Origin: Roseateles_B flavus
Lineage (GTDB): Bacteria > Pseudomonadota > Gammaproteobacteria > Burkholderiales > Burkholderiaceae_C
DNA length: 64,000 nt
Assembly: GCF_039872765.1 (NCBI RefSeq)
Contig: NZ_JBDPZC010000002.1
Location: 439,495 to 503,494, forward strand
Direction: 5' to 3'
Notes under the pieces: generated by a model
What the model was told of the DNA's origin: nothing
Database searches by the model: none
The model's input: the letters and a program-made list of their open reading frames with translations, nothing else
Position numbers and translations under genes: made by a program
Shown here: piece after piece, positions 24,643 through 33,277 of the stretch
Layout of the letters: the number at the start of each line of letters is the position of its first letter
Position numbering within the stretch: position 1 is the first letter of the stretch

Positions 24643-25608
24643 TCAGCGTTCTTTGACATAGGGCCGGCCCAGGGCCTTGGGCGCCAGTGCCTGGCCGATG
24701 AAGCCGGCCAGCAGGATGACGGTCAGCAGATAGGGCAAGGCCTGGATGGCCTGCACCGGCACCTCGCCGATGCCCGGCAGCTTCACGCCCTGCAGGCGGA
24801 TGGCGACAGCATCTAGGAAACCGAACAGCAGGCAAGCTGCCGCGGTAGGCAGGGGCTTCCACTTGCCGAAGATCATCGCGGCCAGGGCGATGTAGCCGCG
24901 GCCGGCGGTCATGTTGGGGGCGAAGGAGGCGTTCTGGGCCAGGGTCAGGTAGGCGCCCGCCAGGCCGCACAGCAGGCCGTTGAGCACCAGGGCGCCGTAG
25001 CGCAGACCCTTCACCGAGACGCCGGCGGCCTCCACCATGGCGGGGTTCTCTCCGACCGCGCGCAGGCGCAGGCCCGGGCGGGTGCGCTCGAGGAAATACC
25101 AGACGGCGAAGACCAGCGCGAAGGCCGTGTAGACCAGGCCGTTGTGGCTCAGCAGGCCATGGCCCAGGACCGAGGCGAACCACTGCCCTTCCACCGGCTC
25201 GGCAAGACCTGGCACCAGGCCGTGCAGGCGCACCTCGGGCGAGACCGGCGGTGTCTGCCCGCCCTGCGCGAACCAGGCGATGCCCAGCACCACGGTCAGG
25301 CCGGCCGAGACCATGTTGATGGCCACGCCCGACACCACCTGGTCACCCCGGTGGCTGACACAGGCGAAGCCGTGCACCAGGGACCAGACGCAGGCCACCA
25401 GCAGCGCCGCGACGATGGCCAGCGTCGTGGAACCGCTCAGGGCGCCCACCGCGGCCGCGGCGAAGGCGGCCGACAGCATCTTGCCCTCCAGGCCCAGGTC
25501 CACCACGCCGGAGCGCTCGGACAGCAGGCCCGCCAGCGCGCCCAGCAGCAGCGGCGTGGTGACACGCAGGGTGGAGGCGATCACCGATCCGATCAGCACC
25601 TCATCCAT
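24643..25608 (-). CDS. Nucleoside ABC transporter permease 2
   Basis: 321 aa from the ATG at 25608, which overlaps the end of the upstream permease gene by 8 nt. It is a BPD_transp_2 family membrane protein (8-10 hydrophobic segments), with the conserved ERSGVVDLGLEGKML motif after the first helices and RAVGENPAMVEAAGVSV in the cytoplasmic EAA-like loop. With the other permease, the ATPase and the BMP lipoprotein-family binding protein it forms a guanosine/purine nucleoside importer of the NupNOPQ/BmpA type. The substrate is inferred from the salvage genes in the same operon. Confidence 0.93.
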   Translation of the reverse strand: MDEVLIGSVIASTLRVTTPLLLGALAGLLSERSGVVDLGLEGKMLSAAFAAAAVGALSGSTTLAIVAALLVACVWSLVHGFACVSHRGDQVVSGVAINMVSAGLTVVLGIAWFAQGGQTPPVSPEVRLHGLVPGLAEPVEGQWFASVLGHGLLSHNGLVYTAFALVFAVWYFLERTRPGLRLRAVGENPAMVEAAGVSVKGLRYGALVLNGLLCGLAGAYLTLAQNASFAPNMTAGRGYIALAAMIFGKWKPLPTAAACLLFGFLDAVAIRLQGVKLPGIGEVPVQAIQALPYLLTVILLAGFIGQALAPKALGRPYVKER

Positions 25609-26715
25609 TCTTGGACTCCTTGCGCTTGAGGGCGGCGTAGATCCTGGCAAACATCGGCGCCGACACCATGGCCATCGCCCCCGCGAACAGCACGATCAGG
25701 CCCTGCACCGTCACCACCATCTCTCGGGAGAAGCCGGGCACCTCGAAGGACACCTCGACGCCCCCCTGGTACAGCACGCCGAACAGCAGCGAGGCCATCA
25801 CGATGCCCACCGGGTGGTTGCGCCCCATCAGGGACACGGCGATGCCGGTGAAGCCGGCACCGGCCACGAAGTCCAGGGTCAGCTTGCCCTGCACGCCGGA
25901 GATCTCGTTGACCGCCATCAGCCCGGCCAGCGCGCCGGAGACACCCATGGCCACCAGCACCTGCAGGCGCGGGCGGATGCCGGCGTAGTGCGCGGCCTCG
26001 GGCGCCGAGCCCACGGCGCGCAGGCGGTAGCCGGCGCGGCTCTTCCACAGGAACCACCAGACGAAGACACAGGCCAGCAGGGCCAGCAGCAGGCTCAGGT
26101 TCAGCGGCGAGGACGGCCACTCCAGGCCCAGCTTCTCGGCCAGGGCATGCAGGGCGGGCATGCGGGCGCTCTCGGCGAACTCCTGGCTCTCGGGCGACAT
26201 GGAGCCCGCCGGGCGCAGCCAGTTCACCAGCAGGTACACGTTCAGGCTGGCCGCCAGGAAGTTGAACATGATGGTCGTGATCACGATGTGGCTGCCGCGC
26301 CAGGCCTGCAGATAGGCCGGCACCGCCGCCCAGGCCGCACCGAACAGCGCCGCAGCCAGCACCAGCAGGGGCAGCATCACCACGGCCGGCAGCTTGGGCG
26401 AGAGCCACAGCGCCAGCAGCGCGACGCCCAGGCCGCCGAAGGTGGCCTGCCCTTCCCCGCCGATGTTGAAGAGCCCGCCGTGGAAGGCCACGGCCACGGC
26501 CAGGCCGGTGAAGATGAAGGTGGTGGTGTAGTACAGCGTGTAGCCCAGGCCGCGGCCGCTGCCCAGGGCACCCTCGACCAGCACGGAGAAGGTCTGCACC
26601 GGGCTCTGGTGGATGGCCAGCACCACGAGGGCGGCCACGCCCAGCGCGACCACGAGGTTCCACAGGGGCAGCAGCAGCAGGTCCATCCAGCGCGGCAGGG
26701 TCAACGATTGCGCGC

Positions 26716-26719
<4 letters not shown>
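25601..26719 (-). CDS. Nucleoside ABC transporter permease 1
   Basis: 372 aa. BPD_transp_2 family inner-membrane permease. The N-terminus has a long first hydrophobic helix (LLLPLWNLVVALGVAALVVL). GLFNIGGEGQATFGGLG is the family motif after helix 3, and RAVGSAPEAAHYAGIRPRL the coupling loop. Start overlaps the ATPase stop by 4 nt, showing tight translational coupling. Pairs with the 321-aa permease to form the channel. Confidence 0.94.
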
Positions 26720-28278
<1,559 letters not shown>

Positions 28279-28351
28279 GGGTGGATGGGGATGTGGCGCT
28301 GGGAGGGCGCCACACCGGACGCCCCGCGATTTCCGGGCGGCAGACCCGACC

Positions 28352-28367
28352 GGGGTCAGGTCTTGCC
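28352..28367 (+). repeat. Dispersed 16-mer repeat copy
   Basis: GGGGTCAGGTCTTGCC, identical to the copy at 19116, in the gap between the BMP-family binding protein gene and the ATPase gene. It may act on transcript processing or differential expression within the operon (inference). Confidence 0.7.
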
Positions 28368-28378
28368 GCGGGGGCTCG

Positions 28379-29362
28379 TCAGTACTTGCAGGCGTTGTCC
28401 GCCATGTAGTCGGCGACCTTGATCTTGCCGGCGATGATGTCGGCCTTGTAGGCCTCGACCTTGGCCTTGACCTGCGGGCTGATCAGCTTGGCGTTGTGCT
28501 GGTCGACGGCGTACTCGACGCCGTTCTCGGCCAGACCCAGGATCTTGATGCCGGGCTGCCACTCCTTCAGCACGTTGTAGACGGCCACGTCCACGCGCTT
28601 GACCATGGAGCTGAGCATGGTGCCGGGCTGCAGGTGGTTCTGGTTGCTGTCCACGCCGATGGCCAGCTTGCCGGCGTCCTTGGCGGCCTGGTAGACGCCC
28701 ACGCCGGTGCCGCCGGCGGCCGCGAAGACCACGTCCACGCCCTTGGCGAACTGAGCCTTGGCCAGCTCACCACCGCGGGTCGGGTCGTTCCAGGCGGTCG
28801 CCGTGGTGCCCGTCATGTTGGCCTGCACGTCGATCTTGGGATTGGCCGCCTTGGCGCCCTGCTCGTAGCCGCACTGGAACTTGCGGATCAGCGGGATGTC
28901 CATGCCGCCCACGAAGCCCACCTTGCCGGACTTGCTGGTCAGCGCGGCCAGCGCGCCGATCAGGAAGCTGCCCTCGTGCTCCTTGAAGACGACGGCCTGC
29001 ACATTGGGCATGTTGACCTTCTCGTCGATGATGACGAACTTGGTCTTGGGGAAGTCCTTGGCCACCTGCTGCAGGGCCGAGGCCTGGGCAAAGCCCACCG
29101 AGATGATGGGGCTGGCGCCGCGCTCGGCCATGCGGCGGATGGCCTGGGCGCGCTGGGTGTCGTTGCTGATCTCGAACTCGAGGTAGTTCTTGCCGGTCTC
29201 GGCCTTCCAGCGCTCGACGCCGCGGTAGGCAGCCTCGTTGAAGCTCTTGTCGAACTTGCCCCCCATGTCAAAGATGACGGCCGGCTGCTGGGCCTGCGCG
29301 GTGGTGGCGGCCAGGGTCAGCGCGGCAAGGGCCGTCGCGGCAAGAGTGTGCAAGGTCTTCAT
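28379..29362 (-). CDS. BMP-family nucleoside-binding protein of ABC importer
   Basis: 327 aa from the ATG at 29362; longer upstream frames are not coding. It has a Sec signal peptide (MKTLHTLAATALAALTLAAT, cleavage after TAQA). There is no lipobox Cys, so it is probably a soluble periplasmic protein, unlike the lipoprotein BmpA/PnrA relatives. Family motifs: VIFDMGGKFDKSFNEAAYRG, FKEHEGSFLIGALAAL, GFVGGMDIPLIRKF, GVDSNQNHLQPGTML. It delivers purine nucleosides to the importer. It is first in the operon, downstream of a promoter near 29517 and a PurR/LacI-like palindrome. Confidence 0.95.
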   Translation of the reverse strand: MKTLHTLAATALAALTLAATTAQAQQPAVIFDMGGKFDKSFNEAAYRGVERWKAETGKNYLEFEISNDTQRAQAIRRMAERGASPIISVGFAQASALQQVAKDFPKTKFVIIDEKVNMPNVQAVVFKEHEGSFLIGALAALTSKSGKVGFVGGMDIPLIRKFQCGYEQGAKAANPKIDVQANMTGTTATAWNDPTRGGELAKAQFAKGVDVVFAAAGGTGVGVYQAAKDAGKLAIGVDSNQNHLQPGTMLSSMVKRVDVAVYNVLKEWQPGIKILGLAENGVEYAVDQHNAKLISPQVKAKVEAYKADIIAGKIKVADYMADNACKY

Positions 29363-29516
29363 GGTGGGCAATTCCATCTCGACAGAACAGACAACGGACG
29401 AACAAGGGATGTGGCGGACGACCCGCCGGCAGATCCACCCCGCAGATCCGACGGGGCTCTCCCGGAAGATCGCCTGACGAACCCGCCCGGCGCCACCACT
29501 GCGGCAACGCCAGCGC

Positions 29517-29522
29517 ATTCTA
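29517..29522 (-). promoter_or_regulatory. Probable -10 of the nucleoside operon promoter
   Basis: On the minus strand TAGAAT, preceded at 17 nt by a weak -35 TTCGCC. The transcript would start near 29510 and carry a leader of about 150 nt before the binding-protein ATG. Confidence 0.4.
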
Positions 29523-29554
29523 GAAAGCGGGAGTGTATCGGCGAATGAGGAAAA

Positions 29555-29569
29555 CGCTAAACGTTTGCG
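29555..29569. promoter_or_regulatory. PurR/LacI-family-like operator
   Basis: CGCTAAACGTTTGCG is a near-perfect palindrome centred on AAACGTTT, close to the enterobacterial PurR box (CGCAAACGTTT core). It lies about 30 nt upstream of the predicted -10 of the nucleoside uptake operon. Regulation by a LacI/PurR-type repressor is an inference. Confidence 0.5.
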
Positions 29570-29803
29570 CGCCCGTTTCCTCAGGGGCTGGGGCCACACG
29601 CCGGGGCATCCCCGTGGCCGCGGCGAACCCTCCTTGTGCACCGCACTGGATACCGCAGCCGTCACGGCCACGGCCCCTGCACCGGCGGGTCCCGAACCAC
29701 CGGGGCACGGGAGCGCCTCCCGGGGCGCCCGCCCCCGGTCTGGAGCCGGCCCTCTACAAAAATTCACGCGCCAGTCTTGCGCTGGCTCAAGCCTTGACCA
29801 CTA

Positions 29804-29822
29804 AATGCGATTCTTTCTCATT
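29804..29822 (+). promoter_or_regulatory. Fur-box-like site upstream of feoA
   Basis: AATGCGATTCTTTCTCATT, an imperfect inverted repeat (AATGxGA / TCxCATT) close to the Fur consensus, about 50-65 nt upstream of the feoA ATG and just downstream of a TTGACC -35-like hexamer. It implies iron repression of feoAB, as in other proteobacteria. Confidence 0.65.
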
Positions 29823-29868
29823 TAGAATGCCATCATCCTCTTCCAGAGCCTCGCTCCCGGCAGACACC

Positions 29869-30177
29869 ATGATTGCAGCCCCGTCCTTCACGCTGGCCCA
29901 GGCCGGCATCGGCCAGGCCCACCGGGTCAAGTCCCTGCACGCCCCGGCCCATGCGCCGGAATGGCCGCAATGGCTGGAGGAGATCGGCTTCGTCAGCGGC
30001 GAGCATGTCTCGGTGATCGCGAAGGGCCTGCCGGGCGCCGACCCGCTCGTCGTGCGCATCGGCCAGTCGACCTTCGCCCTGCGCCGCGCCGAAGCCGACT
30101 GCATCGAGCTCGCCCTGCCCCACGAGGCCCCCGAACTGACGAACGCGCCAGCCCTGAGCCAGCAAGCGCTGGCATGA
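29869..30177 (+). CDS. feoA: Ferrous iron transport protein A
   Basis: 102 aa from the ATG at 29869; the frame is open further upstream but a Fur-box-like site lies there, and Met at 29827 is a less likely alternative. Small SH3-like FeoA domain: helix EWPQWLEEIGFVSGEHVSVI, followed by the conserved PLVVRIGQSTFALRRAEADCI strand pair (given here with its end at the FeoA core). Cytoplasmic accessory protein to FeoB. It is 70 nt before feoB, with a small palindromic repeat in the gap. Confidence 0.92.
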   Translation: MIAAPSFTLAQAGIGQAHRVKSLHAPAHAPEWPQWLEEIGFVSGEHVSVIAKGLPGADPLVVRIGQSTFALRRAEADCIELALPHEAPELTNAPALSQQALA

Positions 30178-30247
30178 GCCAGGCCCGGCCGCCCCAAGGG
30201 GCTCCTTCCCGCGCTGCGGGATCGCACGCAGTGCAACAGTTGCTCCC

Positions 30248-32119
30248 ATGAACGAAGCCGTCATCCATCTGCATCCGGCAGGCCCGCTGCTGGCCCTGGT
30301 CGGCAATCCGAACTGTGGCAAGACCGCCCTCTTCAACCGCCTGACCGGCAGCCGCCAGAAGGTGGCCAACTACGCGGGCGTGACCGTCGAGCGCAAGGAA
30401 GGCCGCGTGCAGACCCCCCAGGGCAAGAGCCTGCGCCTGCTGGACCTGCCCGGCACCTACAGCCTCTATCCGCGTTCGCCGGACGAGCGCGTCACCTGCG
30501 ACGTGCTGGCCGGCCGCGCCATCGGCGAGAAGCGGCCGGACCTCGTCGTCTGCGTGCTGGACGCCACCAATCTGCGCCGCAACCTGCGCCTGGTGCTGGC
30601 CGTGCAGCGCATGGGCCTGCCCTGCGTCGTCGCCCTCAACATGGCGGACCTGGCGGCCAAGCGCGGCCTGCACATCGACACCGAGAAGATGTCCCGCGCC
30701 CTGGGCGTGCCCGTGGTCCGGACGGTGGCCACCAAGGGCGAAGGCCTGGACGATCTGCGCGCCCTGCTGGGCCAGCGCGAGGACTGGCCGGCCGTGCCGG
30801 CCCAGGGCGAGCCCAGCACCGACCCGCAGGACCAGGCGCGCGTCAATGCCCTGCTGCATGAGCTGGGGCTGGACCAGCAGACGCCCGAACTGCCCAGCGA
30901 CCAGCTGGACCGCTTCGTGCTGCACCCAGTCCTGGGCCCGGTGCTGCTGGCGGTGCTGCTGTTCTTCCTCTTCCAGGCCGTGTTCAGCTGGGCCGAACCG
31001 CCCAAGGACCTGATCGAGGCGTCCATCGCCTGGCTGGGCACCGAGGTGGGTTCGCTGATGCCCGAGGGCTGGCTGCGCAGCCTCGTCGTCGACGGCCTGA
31101 TCGCCGGCGTGGGCGGCGTGCTGGTCTTCCTGCCCCAGATCCTGATCCTGTTCTTCTTCATCCTGGTGCTGGAGGAGTCCGGCTACCTGCCCCGGGCCGC
31201 CTTCCTGCTGGACCGCATCATGGGCAGCGTGGGCCTGTCGGGGCGCAGCTTCATCCCGCTGCTGTCCAGCTTCGCCTGCGCCATCCCCGGCATCATGGCC
31301 ACGCGTTCCATCGCCAATCCGCGCGATCGCCTGGTGACCATCCTGATCGCCCCCATGATGACCTGCTCGGCCCGCCTGCCGGTCTATGCCCTGCTGATCG
31401 GCGCCTTCGTGCCGCAGCGCCAGCTGTGGGGTGGCATCCAGCTGCAGGGCCTGGTGCTCTTCGCGCTGTACCTGGCCGGCATCGTGGGCGCCATGGCCGT
31501 GGCCTGGGTGCTCAAGCGCTTCACCAGCGGCCAGCAGACCCGCCCGCTGATGATGGAGCTACCCAGCTACCACTGGCCGCATCCGCGCAACATCGCCATC
31601 GGCCTGTGGCAGCGGGCAGTGATCTTCCTGCGCCGCGTGGGCGGCATCATTCTGGTCCTGACCCTGCTGCTGTGGCTGCTGGCCAGCTTCCCCGGCCCGC
31701 CGGAAGGTGCCACGGGTCCGGCCATCCAGTACAGCTTCGCCGGCATGCTGGGCCGTGGCCTGGCCGTGATCTTCGAGCCCATCGGCTTCAACTGGCAGAT
31801 CAGCCTGGCCCTGGTGCCTGGCCTGGCCGCCCGCGAGATCGCCATCAGCGCCCTGGGCACCGTCTACGCCCTGGCCGCCACCGGTGAGGACACCGCGCAG
31901 GCCCTGGCACCGTTGATCGCCCAGAGCTGGGGGCTGCCCACAGCCTTCTCCCTGCTGGCCTGGTTCGTCTTCGCCCCGCAGTGCGTGGCCACGCTGGCCG
32001 CCGTGCGGCGGGAGACCGGCGGCATGAAGATCCCGCTGATCATGGTGGGCTATCTGTTCGGGCTGGCGTATCTGGCGTCCTATGCCACCTTCCACATCAG
32101 CCGCTGGATTCTGGGTTGA
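30248..32119 (+). CDS. feoB: Ferrous iron transport protein B
   Basis: 623 aa, shorter than the 770-residue enterobacterial protein but within the family range. The N-terminal G domain has G1 GNPNCGKTALFN, G3 LLDLPGTYSLYP and G4 NMAD, followed by a helical GDI-like segment. From about residue 225 there are the two Gate (nucleoside recognition) domains with membrane helices: ESGYLPRAAFLLDRIMGSVG, SFACAIPGIMATRSI with its conserved Cys, and GLAAREIAISALGTVYA. It imports Fe2+ across the inner membrane. No FeoC gene follows. Confidence 0.97.
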   Translation: MNEAVIHLHPAGPLLALVGNPNCGKTALFNRLTGSRQKVANYAGVTVERKEGRVQTPQGKSLRLLDLPGTYSLYPRSPDERVTCDVLAGRAIGEKRPDLVVCVLDATNLRRNLRLVLAVQRMGLPCVVALNMADLAAKRGLHIDTEKMSRALGVPVVRTVATKGEGLDDLRALLGQREDWPAVPAQGEPSTDPQDQARVNALLHELGLDQQTPELPSDQLDRFVLHPVLGPVLLAVLLFFLFQAVFSWAEPPKDLIEASIAWLGTEVGSLMPEGWLRSLVVDGLIAGVGGVLVFLPQILILFFFILVLEESGYLPRAAFLLDRIMGSVGLSGRSFIPLLSSFACAIPGIMATRSIANPRDRLVTILIAPMMTCSARLPVYALLIGAFVPQRQLWGGIQLQGLVLFALYLAGIVGAMAVAWVLKRFTSGQQTRPLMMELPSYHWPHPRNIAIGLWQRAVIFLRRVGGIILVLTLLLWLLASFPGPPEGATGPAIQYSFAGMLGRGLAVIFEPIGFNWQISLALVPGLAAREIAISALGTVYALAATGEDTAQALAPLIAQSWGLPTAFSLLAWFVFAPQCVATLAAVRRETGGMKIPLIMVGYLFGLAYLASYATFHISRWILG

Positions 32120-32215
32120 CCCCCGACGGCCTGCGGCCGCCCCCCCCCCCGAGAGGGCACGCCCGTAGGGCCGGCGGAGCCGGATCTTCGGGCGTCGTGC
32201 GGGACGGTCTCCGGC
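32120..32215 (+). repeat. 3' double-hairpin intergenic element after feoB
   Basis: It begins at the feoB stop: hairpin GGCC-TGC-GGCC (32128-32138), a run of ten C, then ACGCCCG...CGGGCGT as a long hairpin. The same order of parts, with the same GTAGG-CCGGC-GAGCCGGATC-TCGGGC core, follows the dehydrogenase gene at 62025. It may act as a terminator or transcript-end stabiliser. Confidence 0.6.
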
Positions 32216-32296
32216 TGCGCCGAGCGCACGCGTCAACGTCCACTGGATCGGGCTTGCGGGAGGTGAGTGGCCAGCCGCGGGGTCAAGGCGCGCAAG

Positions 32297-32312
32297 GGGG
32301 TCGGGTCTTGCC
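32297..32312 (+). repeat. Dispersed 16-mer repeat variant
   Basis: GGGGTCGGGTCTTGCC, one mismatch from the copies at 19116 and 28352, in the otherwise empty 321-nt gap between feoB and the small secreted protein gene. Nothing else is seen in that gap apart from the double-hairpin element. Confidence 0.65.
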
Positions 32313-32440
32313 TGAGCCCAGCGGTCATGGGCTGCCGCGTCCCCGCAGCCCTTGGCCGGTCTGGCCGCCTGGTGCGCGAGTTCGCCTGCGTTCGGGCATG
32401 CGGCGCGGCCCGCTACCGGCCCGCGGCAGCGCTGCGGGGC

Positions 32441-32866
32441 TTAGAAGGCCGCCTTGACGAGCTCGGCCAGCTGCGCATCACTGGCGGGCTTGGCCTTGTT
32501 CAGGATGTCCGGGGTCACGCACACGGCACTGCCGCCGGACTTGGCGCAGACGGTCCGGATGTCCTCGTACTGGAAGGCATCGCCGCCCAGGGCGGGAAAC
32601 GGGCGGATCTTGATGCCGGTCACGGACTTCCACATGGCGAACTGGTCGGCGGACGCCAGGCGCAGGGTCAGCACGGTGGTTCCCTGGGTGTCCTGGTAGA
32701 GCACGTCCGTCGCCTTGATCCCATACGCGGCAATGGGCCGCACGGTGTGCTTCACGGACGGCAGGCCGAGTATCTTGGCCACCGTGGCATCCGGGACTTC
32801 GCCAGCAAAGGCGGGGAGAGACAAAAGGCCGAGGCCGAGGCTGAGGGCAAGGCGGGTGATCTTCAT
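32441..32866 (-). CDS. Small secreted protein of unknown function
   Basis: 141 aa from the ATG at 32866. It has a clear Sec signal peptide (MKITRLALSLGLGLLSLPAFA, cut after AFA, i.e. residues 1-21 including the final Ala). The mature part has two Cys (VCAKSGGSAVC) that may form a disulphide, and an IKIRPFPALGGDAF segment. I do not recognise the family. It is monocistronic, flanked by repeat-rich intergenic DNA. The presence of a good signal peptide and an ordered mature domain supports a real periplasmic protein. Confidence 0.7.
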   Translation of the reverse strand: MKITRLALSLGLGLLSLPAFAGEVPDATVAKILGLPSVKHTVRPIAAYGIKATDVLYQDTQGTTVLTLRLASADQFAMWKSVTGIKIRPFPALGGDAFQYEDIRTVCAKSGGSAVCVTPDILNKAKPASDAQLAELVKAAF

Positions 32867-33009
32867 CGGTGTTCGTTCAGGTGCGAAAAGAGTTCCTGGA
32901 GCGTGCACGGATGATGGGTGTTCGGGCGGCAAACCTCAACGCCAACCTTTGGGGGGCCGCATGCCGCGTCGGTCGACGACGGAGGCCAGGCGGGCATGCG
33001 TCGGGGTGT

Positions 33010-33023
33010 CAAGACCTGACCCC
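33010..33023 (-). repeat. Dispersed 16-mer repeat copy (reverse)
   Basis: The minus strand reads GGGGTCAGGTCTTG, matching the first 14 bases of the copies at 19116 and 28352. A second CCTGACCCCAGCCGC unit follows at once on the plus strand, suggesting a local duplication. Confidence 0.6.
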
Positions 33024-33172
33024 AGCCGCCTGACCCCAGCCGCCGTGTCCCCAGCCGCTGACGGCTGCAGCCCCATACCTGCAGACGGCATGGCTCGAAA
33101 GCGGCAGGGCCTCGTACACGGGCGGGCGACGCCGGCCTTGCCGGGTCAGCGGGGGGACGGCACGCGTACGGT

Positions 33173-33199
33173 TTCGGCTTCGGCTTCGGCTTCGGCTTC
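33173..33199. repeat. TTCGGC hexanucleotide tract
   Basis: Four perfect TTCGGC units plus a partial one, in intergenic DNA downstream of prsT. A short simple-sequence tract, potentially variable in copy number. Confidence 0.8.
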
Positions 33200-33277
33200 G
33201 CCCTTGCCACCGTCACGTCCGGCCCGAAGGCCGGGCTGGCCCTGCCTTGCCAGCCCCGGGGACCGCCGGGCATCCAC

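Larger units (their letters stand above)
29363..29868. other. Divergent intergenic region between nucleoside operon and feoAB
   Basis: No gene. It holds the leader, promoter and palindromic operator of the minus-strand operon in its left part, and a TTGACC -35-like box (29794-29799) and a Fur-box-like site in its right part for feoAB. The 29580-29790 stretch is G+C-rich with no feature I can support. Confidence 0.6.
32867..33277. other. Repeat-rich intergenic region
   Basis: No gene is seen. It contains a reverse copy of the dispersed 16-mer, two tandem CCTGACCCCAGCCGC-like units just after it (33015-33050), and a TTCGGC hexanucleotide tract near the prsT stop. Promoter for the small secreted protein should lie at its left end. 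Confidence 0.5.
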
